The position numbers and the translations under genes were made by a program. A stretch of DNA of 64,000 bases from Trametes villosa (taxonomy: Eukaryota; Basidiomycota; Agaricomycetes; Polyporales; Polyporaceae), in NCBI GenBank assembly GCA_002964805.2, contig PUDQ02000143.1, positions 258,001 through 322,000 on the forward strand, written 5' to 3'. Below are positions 1-10,693 of the stretch, in pieces. Below the pieces are notes generated by a model that was not told the origin of the DNA, ran no database searches, and saw only the letters and a list, made by a program, of their open reading frames with translations. Each line of letters starts with the position of its first letter. The stretch's first letter is position 1.

Positions 1-1274
1 AATGAGACAACCACATGTGCACATCATACTATCCCCTTGTAATTGGGGGCAACGACCTGCTAGCAAACCGCACACGAAGAACCCCGTGAACCGCGGTAGC
101 ATAGCGTGGATGGCGTCACGACTGACAGCAAGAGCTGCAGGTACGTTGTCTGCACGATGATCATATGCATTGGAACACTGACTCGGAAGTGCGCCTCCAC
201 GGTAGTTCCCTACTCAGCGGCTTTGTAGAGATCCTCAAACCCGCGTCGTCTAGCCCGGGCTGCGTGTACACTTCGCGGTACACACCGGCACCACATTCGT
301 TGTAATATGTAAGTCAGCTCGCCCGTCGTCTTGTGAGCTACACGAGAACTCCGCGCTGACGCATTACCGTCAGAGCCGCGCCGTAGTCACTGTTCAAGTC
401 GAGCAACTCGAGGTACCCCTAACGAGCGCCATCTGTGCGTGAAGAGCAGCGCTGTCCCACTCGCATGCGCTCACGCTCGCCTACAAAGGTTGCCCCGAAG
501 ATACACGTCAGACGCGAATGCAAGCGTGCTCGGGCAGCGTCTGAGTGCGCTAGGATGCTTGGTACGTGGGGGTCCATCGTCCTGCTAGCGGATGGGCGCA
601 ACTAGTCGACCCTCCTAGCCTTCCGCTGCCTCCGGGAGTCTTGCCATCCCGATTCGCATTCGACTCGTGGTCCGACCCCATGGGCCAAGGTCGGCGCATG
701 CCCTCTCCGACCCATGCCGCTCGCGTGCCTCCACCGTGCGGGGACCGGGCCTCGGACGTTCAGTGTACATGAGCGCGAACGCAACCCTCCCAGAGGTGAT
801 GATCGCGGCGTGCGGCGTACGAGCTCATGTCAGGAGCATATTGTGGGCGCGGAAGTCCGGCGCCCCAGCAGGCCACCGCTATAACGAAGATAGCGTTCGC
901 TGACGGTGCTGCACACAAGGGGCGCTGAACAGTCTACAGGCATATGAGGCAGCAAACTTGCTCGCCAAGGGCCACCGGGAGGCTGGTGATGAAGGAATGT
1001 TTGGTGTATACTGCGTAATCGCACAAAAATAACTGGATACATGCAAGCTAGGACGGGCGAAAGAACGGGAGTGGTAGGTAGGTAGATCGATGCATGCATA
1101 AAACAACGGAGCCAGGGAATTATCAAGGAGTGGTACGAGCCAAGCAGAACGATAACAGCATGGGGGAAAGTGGATGTGTGTGTGTACGAGAGATAACCAT
1201 GAGGTTGATTACGCTTACGACGACGACGACCATGAGAGAAGGAGAAGAGAAACGTCCATCCAACCAACCGGACC
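1..1274. other. Intergenic region, no gene seen
   Basis: No reading frame in this stretch looks like a protein: the frames are short, arginine/serine-rich and open on both strands, as expected by chance in GC-rich DNA. The right end, from about 830 on, would be 3' flank of the Num1-like gene on the minus strand. No tRNA or repeat was recognised. Confidence 0.5.
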
Positions 1275-4200
1275 CTATGAATCCTGCCCACCCGCGGACG
1301 CGCCCGGCACCGTCTTCGTCGACCGCCGCGACCCGAATCTAGAGAAGAACCCGCCATCGGACGTCGCACTCCCCGCTCGTGAGCGGAACGACCACGCCGG
1401 AGAGACCGGTCGCTGGAGCTCGATCGGGTTCGGATCGAGCAGCCGCTCCCCTCGCGATGGTGCCCGCTTCGGAGGAGCATGGTCGTGATCATGGTGGTGG
1501 TGGTGATGATGACGCCCAGAGCGGCCGACAGTATGACGGCCATCGCAACATGCACGGACGTTCTCGAGGCCCTCGAAGTCGCCGTCGGACAAGGTGTCGT
1601 CGTGCAGCTCGAAGTCTAGGTCCTCCTCATCTTGTCCGCCCGGGATGTGCTCGTATTCCTTCGTCGGGCTGCTCTGCGGATCCTGGTGGGCCCAGCGGAG
1701 ATACTCCGCCGCGGGCGTGCCGGAACGCTTGCCCATCGAGCCGCCGAGCGAGATCTGGGATCGACTCCGCTGGCCTCGCGGAGTGACATTCCAAGATTCG
1801 CCACTGAGCGCCGTACGGCCGGTACGCGCGCTGCGTTGGCTCTCCGGACTCGAGACCATGTTGGGATGGTACTGCCCGCCGTCCTCTGGAAGGTCGCCAT
1901 TAACAGACATCGGGCTCATTGGGGGCGCTGGGCCTGGCGCGCCGGGTACCCCGTGCATCTGGCCTGGCCGCGTAAGGAGGTAGGTCAAAGCCTACATCCA
2001 ATCTCAGTATACGCGGCAGTGCAGAACGACAATGGCACTCACGTTGTACCAGATGTCGTGCCTCTCCTTGGTAGGCGCCGTGAACTTCATCTCACGCTGT
2101 GGTGTAGACACGATGACACTGTACTGATGGATGCCCGGTGGCAGCGGGTTAGGATCCATCACAGCACGAACGGACTCGATGTAAGCTGAACACGTAACCG
2201 TAAGCTCACGAACCAACCACACAGCAAGTACATTTGCTTACCACTCTTGGCACTCGACTCTGTGACGTTCGAAGAACCAGGGTCCGCCGAGCTCCAATAC
2301 AGCGTCCTCGTATACGGATGCACCCAGAAGAAGCGCTTGTGCCGACGCTCCCCATGCCCCTTCCCAATCGCCCGCCTTGTGTACTTGTACAAGAACTCCC
2401 CAATCATCGTCTGCGTGATCGCATGGATGATCGTCGGGTCCGTCGAGCCCACCCCACCAGCAGTCGCCTGCGGCGCACTGCGGTCGGGCACGTTCAGCAC
2501 CTCAGTATTGCTGTGCCTGCGCATGTGGTCGAAGATGTGGTTCTCGGATGAGATCGACGACCGCTGTGAGCCGATGCTCTGGCCACCAGAGTGAAGCGAC
2601 GCCGACGAGAGCTCGCGCCGCTCGCGGTCACGTAGGTTGAACGAGAGCGCAGACGGGCTGGAGAGCGGCGCACGCGCGGCGGCGTTCGCGGCAGACCGGA
2701 AGCTGCTCGTGGAGGGCAGCTGGCGCAAGCCCTGCTGCGAGGGCGGCATCGAGCCGTGCGACCGACCGATGGTGCCTCGTCCAGGGACGCCGAGGCTGGG
2801 AGTGGTCGCTCGCTGGATGAGCTCGGGAGGGGGAGGGGAGGAGGGTCTAGGGGGCGGAAGGTCGTGGGATATCCTCTTCTCGGGTATGAACGGAGGGGGT
2901 AACATGCTGTTAGGCGGGGGAGGTTGACGGGGCGGAGGCGGGAGGACCATCATTGGCGGACGCGACTTGTCGATGTTCGGCAGCATCGACGGCGTGCGCG
3001 AACGGTTGACGACGTCGTCCATGACGGACGAGAGCGTGGACTCGATGGACTGCCGCCTGTCGGAGTGCGAGGTGCGGGGACGCGCGATGAAGGTGGCATT
3101 GGCGTCCCGGATGGTGGTATTGGGTGAGGGAGCGGCGACCACAGCGGGTATCGATGTTGTTGTCGGGCCCGCCGACGAGGGTGGGGGCGAAATGAACTGG
3201 AACTGTTGGGAGCTGGGGCCGACGCGGAAGACAGTTGGGACGGATGGTGCAGCGACAGCGGCACCAGAGGTAGACGAAGCGGCGGCGGAGGATGGGGCGG
3301 AGTGTACTGATGAAGGAGCTGAGGGCACCTGCGCAACAGCAGGTAGCAGTACGGGAACTGGTACAGGTACGGCTGCTGCAGATGGGGCAGGAGCGGGGAC
3401 TGGCGCTGGCGCTGGTGGCGCAGGAGGTACCCACTCGTCCGTCTGCACAGAGATCTCCTTCAGCTCCGGTTTCGGCTCTGGTACAGGTTCTGGCGCCGGT
3501 TCCGGTACAGGTGCAGGCTCAACGACCTCAGGCTCCGGCTCCGGTTCTGGCTCCGGTTCTAGTTCCCGTACGGGTTCAGGCTCCGGCTCCGGCTCAGCTT
3601 GCACCTCAGCCTCCACCAACACCGCGCGCGGCGGCTCCGGGATCGCCTCCGTTTCAATGCCCACCGACTCATACGTGAGAACCGGCTTCGGCGGCTCTGG
3701 CGGCGACTGGGGCTCGCGGGCCATCCCATACGCGCCCGAGGGCGACACGAGCGGGATCGACGCCGTCGACGACATCGCGGACACGTTCCCGTTCCTGCTG
3801 TGCAGCCGCGACGCCTTGATGCTCTCCTCGCTGCCCGAGTCGGAGAAGTCCGCGTCGGACACGGTCATCATCGAATGGTAGTCGCTGAGCGAGTCCGTCG
3901 GCGTCATCAGCACGCTCCGCGCGTCCGTGAAGTCCTCCGTCTGCGTCGTCTCGCCCATGATCGAGCCCGTCTCCGTCTCCGCGTCATCCTCGTCCGAGTA
4001 CCCAGCCGAGTCGCTGAGGGCCAGAGAGGGAGGGCGCTTGTCGAAGTACCCGGCGGCGTCGCGGGGCGCGTGGATGGTAGTGTCCCCGCTTGAGTCGCCA
4101 ACGGAGGTGTCGAGGTACGTGCGGGCGGCTTCGCCAGCCTGTGAGCCAGCTTCTGCAACTGCGACAGCTGTCTGCGTCTCGGCGGATACGCTCACGGGCT

Positions 4201-6827
4201 GAGGCGCCGCTTGCGTCTGGATGTCCATGTCGACCCTCGCAGGTACCACTGGCGCAGGCTCGGGCGCCGTCTGCATCTCCGTATGAGATACCGACGGAGC
4301 AACGGTTTGGACTTCCGCCACGGAGAACACCGGTACCGGAACCGGAGCCGGGGGTGCGGGCTCCTCGACCTTGTCGGTGTTGACGCCAGCGGAAAGTAGC
4401 ACAACAGGCGGCTCGACGATGTCGTACTGCACCTCGGCATCCGCGCGAACAGGAGATGGCTCCTCGTCCGTTTGCATGGATACCTCAATTCGCGGGGTAG
4501 GCAGCTCGGGCTCAGGCTCGGCCTGAACACCCATCTCAATCGTCGCAGGCGTGACACGGATCGGGGGAGGCGGGGGCGGGGGAGGAGACGCCTCGAACTC
4601 GGTCTGCACGCCAAAGTCGGCCGTCTCGATCGCAGCGAACTCTTGCTTGAGGTCGTCCACGATGGGAGAGCCAGTCATGCCGAAACCGAGCTCTGCTGCG
4701 AGCGCCTCTGGCATCCCGACGAGGGATGGCGGGCGCGCCTCCTGGTAAGCGGCACCGCCACGAGAGCGACGCGGGAGCGTTCCTCCACGCCCGGCGCGTG
4801 CGACGATACCCGGGTGGAGGGGGCTGGTGTTTCGCGGCAGAGAGCTTGCGGAAGCCGGGCGGCGGAGGATGTTCGCAAAGGCGGGATCCATACCGTCCAC
4901 ACTTGTGCGGTTGGACTGTATGTTGGGCGACGGAGAAGCCAATAGATCGGGCTCCTCTTCGTCCATATCTTCCATGAACTCCTTCGCATCCTCGGGGCGG
5001 AACGCAGCGGGCAGCGGAGGCACAGGCGGTGCGGGGGAATCGTCGTTTTCGACCTCGTCGCCATACTCCGAAGCGGGACTGTGCGCGGCCATGCCAAGGC
5101 GCTGGGTGAGGGTGAGCCCGCCTCGTCCCCGGCCACGGCCGCTACCACGATTCGTCCGATAAGGCGTAAGGCGCGCCTTGGGCTTCAAGAGCTCTGGCTC
5201 GTCTTCGACCTCGACCTCCTCCTCTTCGATCGCAAAGCCAGGAGACGCCTCGAGCTTGCGGCGGTAGTCCATGCGGAGCTCCTTCTCGCGCTGCAATGTG
5301 CTCTTGAGCGTGCTGATCTGGCGCTGAGCGTGCGCGAGGCGCTGTTGAAGGGCCTCGATCTCGTTGCTCGGGTGGTTGGGCGCAAGGAAGGGCCGGGATG
5401 GGGACGGGTCCGGAGACTCGTCCGCAAAGTCGAAGCCGTCAGGTGGGAACAGACCAGAGTTGTCCATCTTCTTGCGATTGTGCGTCGACGCACCAGCCGC
5501 ACTGAAGACATCGTCGTCGTCGTGCTCGGCAGGCGTAGCCATCTCGGAGGCGGTAGCTCCATTCGGGGTGAGCGGGGAACCGAAACGCGGCAAGCGGCGG
5601 CTCTGTTTGGCTGCGTCCGCCTTAATGGAGTCCAGCGCCTGCTGAAGATCGGACTTGTCGCGCTGAAGGCCTGCAGCGTGCTTACGGGCCTGCGCGACAT
5701 CGGTTTCGTGCTTAGCCTTGAGTTCCTCGAACGCGGTCTGTTGACGTTCTGCCTCGTTCTTGTGCTGGTCGGCCGTCTCGCGCGCTTGTGTGAGCTGCCG
5801 GGTAAGCCGCTTGTTCTCGCCTTCGAGCCGCTGCGCTGTGGCCTGCGCGTCGCCAACTTGCGTGCGCAGCTCCTGGAGGGTAACTTCAAGGTTCCAGTTC
5901 TCCTCCTTGAACTTGTCCGCGGACTGCTCTTGCTGCCGAAGCGCACTACGGAGGTTCTCGACCGTCTTTTCGAGGTCGTCCTTCTCCTCTTTCATGTCCT
6001 GTATGGCCTTATCACGTTCCCCGAGCAGACTTTGCAACCTCCGGACTTCCGTCAGCAGGCCACTGCCGATCTCGAACGCGAACTCTGCGAAACACGATTA
6101 ACCACAATGCATTTGCCGAGGCAAAGAGCCGCGCTGGAGGATGGTTGAAAATGCTCACCGACGTCATCAGCGCGATGGGCGGCGTTCTTTGCACGCCGAG
6201 ATGACTGAGCCGCAGATGGGCCAGCAGCTGCTCCTTTCGTCCGTTCGTGCTCGTTCCGGGAGGGCTCCGCGTGTCGACTCGCAGCTGGGGCATGTACGCC
6301 GTTCGTAGGCTATTCAACGACCGCAGTTCCCGTCGGTCAATGGCCTTCGGATGAACAGAGAGCGAGTCACGCACCTTGGGGCCTCCGAACACGCTTGTCA
6401 ACTGCTCGTTCTCCGCGTCCCATGCCTTGATTGAATCTGCCAGCTCCCGGTAGCGCTCGCGCACGCTCACGTCGAGTCCGTCTTCGCTGCCGCTCGCGTT
6501 ACCCGTCTCCAGCTCGTGTTCCTGCATCTGCCGGATACGCTCCTCTAGCTCCATCCGCTGCGCGAGAAGCTGGTGACCGAGCGTGGCCGCTGATTGCAGT
6601 TGCTTTTCCTTGTTGTCGAGCAGAGTCTGGAGGTGCAGCCGCATGCTGTCGGTCGTGTCAAACTGCGAGACAGAGAGAGGGGGGGAGAGAGGACGAGACA
6701 TGTCGTCCTCGCCGTCGGAAAACGTGGCCATCGTGCCCGACGACGAGTAGTCTCGGGGTGGTGGTGGTGAGGACGACGGCGGCGACGCGACGCTCGGGCG
6801 TGTCCGTGACGCGTTGTGACTGTTCAT
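1275..6827 (-). CDS. num1: Num1/ApsA/Mcp5-type cortical anchor with C-terminal PH domain
   Basis: Cortical anchor that in other fungi ties dynein and mitochondria to the plasma membrane for nuclear migration. Predicted exons (minus strand): 6375..6827, 6159..6309, 2242..6084, 2043..2185, 1275..1991, giving 1,768 aa; all phases close. Seen in order: Ser/Pro-rich head; coiled coil about residues 35-100; the family motif EFAFEIGSGLLTEVRRLQSL at about 202-221, running into a coiled coil to about 365; a long disordered middle with poly-Pro, Glu-Pro repeats and a string of QT motifs (about 690-1085); a PH domain at about 1405-1535 (from TQTMIGEFLYKYTRR to KERHDIWYN), the Num1/Mcp5-type lipid-binding module; and a tail with the ENVRACCDG motif followed by a histidine run. 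The ATG at 6827 is the first in frame. The second exon lies in a frame different from its neighbours and was placed by family similarity. Highly confident in family; the borders of the second exon are the weakest part. Confidence 0.9.
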
Positions 6828-7754
6828 AACGCCACAGTCACGGTTCGCAAGTTCAGCCCGCTAAACCTGGTCGCCTTAACTTTCTGCGCTTCACGCGAGC
6901 TCAGCCTGCTGAGCGATAAGAGCCTTCCCCCGGCCGGAAGGAGTGTGTGGGTGGGAGGAAGGGGTGAGAATGCCGTGCGTCGAAGAATCCAACCTCTTTT
7001 CACCTGTTCAGCGTTTGACGCATTGACTTTAAGCTGGCGCTGCGTGCGATTGGTCGAATAAGCGTGCATCGAAGGACAAAGCGCGCCAGCTTGGGCTCCC
7101 GGAGCTTCCCTGTCAGATACAGTCGCCATCTAAGCAGGCACCCTTGTAGGTTCCTTGCAGGTGTGGTTTGTCGGGTAGGCAAACCGCACCGAGCTCCGAT
7201 TTGGATGGAGGAGGCGGTGTAATGGCTTACAGGCAAAGTTAGAGCTCCAGTCCTGCTGAAAGTCCAGGTCGTCATAACCGGGTATACCGTTGATGGTGCG
7301 CTTGGAGAGGGTGTTTACCGCTCGCAGTGTCCACCCAGCGATGTCTGTTACACGTCGGATCTGTTCGCGTATGGCGACCGAGGAGAGTCCCAAAACATCG
7401 CGATTCCAGTCCTTCACGCGGATCCAAGGATCCACTCGAGTGCATCGCAGATGGCAGACCGAGATGCACCCACCCATAGGAAGCGCGCATTTTAGCTTCC
7501 CATAAGCGTCCGTTTCATAGTCGAGGTAAGCCACCGACGGTTTCTTATCCTTACACTACACGCCGCTAACAGCTTTCCCACTTGCTAGGTTCTATCCATG
7601 TACGATACCCACGCGAAGTTATTTATGTGCAACCTCGGTTCTGCGCTGTCCATATAACGCTGTGTGAGCTGCTCGTGTTGGCCAACGCACGCGGTGGACC
7701 CGCTGTGTCTTGGTGACAGACCACCATATCATGATCGGCCCTTCATGTGCAGCC
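6828..7754. other. Promoter-side flank of num1 plus an unresolved open frame
   Basis: From 6828 to about 7125 the DNA is 5' flank of the Num1-like gene. At 7130-7550 on the minus strand there is one 134-codon open frame (see separate entry). The remaining bases, to the edge of the duplicated unit near 7755, show nothing I can name. Confidence 0.4.
7130..7552 (-). CDS. Possible exon of an unrecognised protein
   Basis: A minus-strand frame open for about 140 codons with plausible amino-acid composition (for example VKDWNRDVLGLSSVAIREQI). It has no ATG of its own near the left side, but a splice acceptor-like GTGTAG stands just upstream (about 7553) and a GTAAGC donor follows the segment ending DWSSNFA (about 7223), so it could be an internal exon. 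I found no convincing partner exon on either side and do not recognise the family. It could equally be a relic of a decayed gene or chance. Confidence 0.25.
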   Translation of the reverse strand, partial: KDKKPSVAYLDYETDAYGKLKCALPMGGCISVCHLRCTRVDPWIRVKDWNRDVLGLSSVAIREQIRRVTDIAGWTLRAVNTLSKRTINGIPGYDDLDFQQDWSSNFACKPLHRLLHPNRSSVRFAYPTNHTCKEPTRVPA

Positions 7755-8010
7755 AATCCCAAGGTTCAAATACTTCGCATGCGCCCTATGACGCAACGCT
7801 GGTCTCCCAAGAGCAACGATGAGGCTGACGCGGCAAGGCCTGCCGACGAGGACCGACGCGCCCTTCTCTTGAATAGGGAAGCCGACGACAAGCTCAGCCT
7901 CGATCGCAATATTCTACCTTCATAAACCAGCCTCCCGTCCATTCCGCTCCCCACCTATCTTCTTCCCATACCCCCACCATCACCTACCTGCCCCCACCCC
8001 CATCTGCACC

Positions 8011-8289
8011 ATGCCCTTCACTGCTTTCACCTCCCTCTTCTCCGGCAAGTCGACCGAGCGCCGGTCGCTCCAGTCCGACAAGCCAATCATCTCCTTCCCC
8101 CTCCCCTACGCCTGGCCCGAGTTCGTCCCCCCGCAGCCCAAGCCCCAGGCTGAGCCGGCCGCTCCGCGCGTGGTCATCGACTACGCGCCTGCGTACGGCT
8201 ACCAGTCGCTCGGGTGCAAGCTGCTTTCGCTGGAGGACGCGCAGGCGGACAGGGAGATCGTTGAGCGTTCTATCCGCACCCGCTTCTGA
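8011..8289 (+). CDS. Conserved small protein, 92 aa (copy A)
   Basis: Single-exon 92-aa protein starting MPFTAFTSLFSGKS and ending RSIRTRF. The function is not known to me. It has no signal peptide or membrane segment; the centre is Pro-rich (FVPPQPKP) followed by a conserved-looking VVIDYAPAYGYQSLGCKLL block and an acidic helix EDAQADREIVE. Support for its reality comes from the second copy at 52229-52507, which keeps the same length and differs at six residues (I/V, P/S, P/T, Q/E, A/R, T/S), while flanking DNA carries indels. The ATG follows a pyrimidine-rich leader (CCCACCCCCATCTGCACC) that is also shared with copy B. Confidence 0.75.
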   Translation: MPFTAFTSLFSGKSTERRSLQSDKPIISFPLPYAWPEFVPPQPKPQAEPAAPRVVIDYAPAYGYQSLGCKLLSLEDAQADREIVERSIRTRF

Positions 8290-9760
8290 ATGCTGATCAC
8301 CTTTCTTCCCCGCTCGCCCTTCGGGGTGAGCTTGCTGTGTGCTGTGTGTAGCTGGCGGCGAGAACGAGGAGGACGCGCGCGTTGGAGGAGGACGGGGGTC
8401 GGGGAGGAGGAGGACGAGGGCGGGGACTGGTGGTGTCCGATCTGGGTGAGGCTGACGGCTTCAGCGGGGAGTCGAGTGAGGGGTGACCATGACCGCCCCA
8501 ATCTCGATGGCCCATCCGACGCCCGACGCCATTCTCTTTTGGTTCGTCTCTCTGTTTCTTGTTCATTGCTGCTTCCCCTTGCCCCCACAGGTACCCAGCA
8601 AGACCACGACAATGGCGACGACAGGGACGACGGCCTCCACCACCACTACGGCATCGACCTCGACCTCGACGACCTCGACGGCGACATCGACGGCGACGAC
8701 GGCCTTCTCTTTGTTTCTATCATCGGGGTCTGGGGGGTCCGGTGGGCGGCGGCCAGGGTTGTTCGGTTCAGGAGAGATGGCGCCCTCTCCTGTCCGACTG
8801 CTCTCGTCCGTCGTCTTCCGTCGGAGCGGGGGAAGGGGTCGACGGGCCTCTTCCCCCGCACAAGTCCGAGAAGTGAGTACTCTCTCCTCCTTTAGCTCCC
8901 GGATAGCGCTGACGTTCAACATCCCACACACAGCCTGTTGGTCCTGCCTGCCCTCCCACGAGAGGGGAGGGCCGGCTGGTCTGCTTGGGTAGCGTCCATT
9001 GATCCCGGTACGTGTCTCGGTTGTTTCTCGAACCATTCAGGCTACTCACACCTCATCTTTGACAGGACTCCAGGGACAAGTCTCCGTAGAGGTGCCCGCC
9101 GTTAGTGTACGCGGCGAGCTGGGAAGCAGGAGAGGCTTAGGCCAGGCCTCTCTTTCTTCTCTGCTCGTCGTGCACACCGACACGCGCGGGTTACCCCCGC
9201 ATCCTTAGCACCAGGTAAGGTATCCCGCTTCCTCAGATCGGGTTATCGTCTCTGTGCTTACACCTCTCCCACAGATCCATAGTCAGCGGGCGTCTCCTCG
9301 TCCCTGCGGCCCTGCTACCCGTGCGTATCAGCCTCACCGCTCGTTCCTCACCATCCACGGAAGTCTAGCTGATATGTGTGCCTTGTTATCCCCACAGGAT
9401 ATCACAGGTCGCAGATACGCTCGTCCTCGGTGTACATGGCGAGGAACGAAGCAGGGGGAGTTCAGGCCAGACTCTTCTTGCTTCCTTCCTGGTCATGTAC
9501 TTCATGGACGTAGTGCGTACTCGCTGCTCACACCTGGTACGCCCTACTGGCGCATCCGCTTCCATTTTTTCACCATTGACTCCCGACATACTCATGTTCC
9601 GTTTCTCTCCTCATGACAGTCGTACAGCTATTCTCTCCGAGCTCCCTATTGGCTGTTAACTATAGGATTTGTGGCGGCGGTGCGGTGAGAAGCAAGAGGA
9701 TGTGGGCCTCTTCCGCTTGCTTCTCTCCGTATCGTCGGAGGTGCGTGAAGTTCCACTTTG
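8290..9760 (+). ncRNA. Possible spliced non-coding tail downstream of the 92-aa gene
   Basis: After the stop codon the sequence has no sustained conserved frame but shows repeated exon-intron-like signals: GTGAGTACT near 8873 with an acceptor near 8935, GTACGTGTC near 9008 with TTTGACAG near 9066, GTAAGGTAT near 9214 with CCCACAG near 9276, and GTGCGTATC near 9320 with CCCACAG near 9400. The inverted copy B keeps several of these landmarks. A frame rich in Asp from the GAC/CTC repeat is open in both copies, but a one-base difference in a G run (GGGGGG against GGGGG) shifts it, which argues against a shared protein. A spliced 3' UTR or long non-coding RNA fits; transcription has not been shown. 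Confidence 0.3.
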
Positions 9761-9855
9761 CTTCCTCTCTTCGTGTTCGCGTAGCTGGCGGGCGTGTGGC
9801 CGCGGGCGCTGTATGGGGACACGCCTGCCACGGGCGCTTAAACTCATCTGTGCTT

Positions 9856-10693
9856 CTACTTGAACGTCGACGTTCAAATGTTCATCCTTCACCTCGCTGC
9901 AGCCATTCGTGCTTGCGTCCGAGGCTGAAGGCTCTCAAGCTCCTACAAGTGCGCGTTTCCTATCTCCCCGAAATATGATGCGCCTAAGCAGGCCTGCAGT
10001 GTCCCCGGGAAGCCCGGACGATAGCTGCGGGCGCTCATGTCGACTGCACTGGCCCTTCTGTGATCGTCTGTCAATCCTTGCGTATCCCGTGGTTCCGAGT
10101 ACGGAGCACCTGGACCGGAACCCTGCATGGCTTGTACCTGGATGACAGCTTGTCCATGTCTTCGGACTATGGCCGCCGGTGTCGCTGTCACGTTCTGCCA
10201 CGGCGGTATTAAGGTGATCGATGTGTGAACTGACCCTCAGCTTTCCTGCATAATGTGTATGCGGCACCAAAGTCTTTCTGAGGCCACAACTATACAACTA
10301 TTGGGGACGAAACATCAAGGATACATGAAGGATCGTGGTATGTGATATTCCCCTGTGAGCAGATCGAGGCTTATCGCTGACCCTCTTCGTCTTCGCACTG
10401 TCCGCTCTCAGCGGGAACAGAACCCTAAGCTCAATGAGACGTCTGTCTGCTCTCCCCGTCAGGAAGATATACGACCATCTGCCAAGCACTACACGACGTG
10501 TGTCCTCCCGCGTCTCGACTCTGGCTATAAGCCCCCCTCGCGCTATCGCACATCACCTCGCGCAGTCTCTGCTCTCAGTCCCGCTTCCTGCGCTCGAGCT
10601 TTGCTTTAGTTCTCAGGTTGGACATCTGGGCTATCAGTTATCGACTAGACCGGCCGTAGATACACTTTGCCCGGCTAATACTGAACGGATACC
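9856..10693. other. Intergenic; 5' flank of the DUF6534 gene
   Basis: No gene was recognised between the end of the duplicated unit and the start codon at 10694. Short open frames on both strands have no family features. The right part holds a TATA-like site near 10526 (separate entry). Confidence 0.45.
10526..10531 (+). promoter_or_regulatory. TATA-like box of the DUF6534 gene
   Basis: CTATAAG within GGCTATAAGCCC lies about 165 bases upstream of the start codon at 10694, a plausible core promoter distance for this gene. Identified by motif only. Confidence 0.35.

Larger units (their letters stand above)
7755..9855 (+). repeat. Inverted segmental duplication, copy A
   Basis: About 2.1 kb that matches, in opposite orientation, the segment 50550-52775. 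Matching blocks include the 5' flank from the shared AGCCAATC...AAGG stretch near 7757, the whole 92-codon gene, the GAC/CTC-rich repeat near 8660, an exon-like block at about 9060-9180, a block containing TGTACATGGCGAGGAA near 9433, and the segment GTGAGAAGCAAGAGGATG near 9683. The coding part is the best conserved; the tail is patchily diverged with indels. Boundaries are estimates by eye. No terminal repeats, target-site duplication or transposase were seen at its ends. Confidence 0.85.

Noticed and set aside
2967..3881. 304-codon plus-strand Gly/Ser-rich frame
   Set aside because: Mirror of the Pro/Glu-rich middle of the Num1-like protein.
5081..6148. 355-codon plus-strand frame
   Set aside because: Antisense shadow of the Num1 coiled coil (Leu/Arg-rich, no domain).
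8483..8992. Thr/Ser-rich frame in the tail of duplicated copy A
   Set aside because: Arises from the GAC/CTC simple repeat read in another frame; not kept in copy B.
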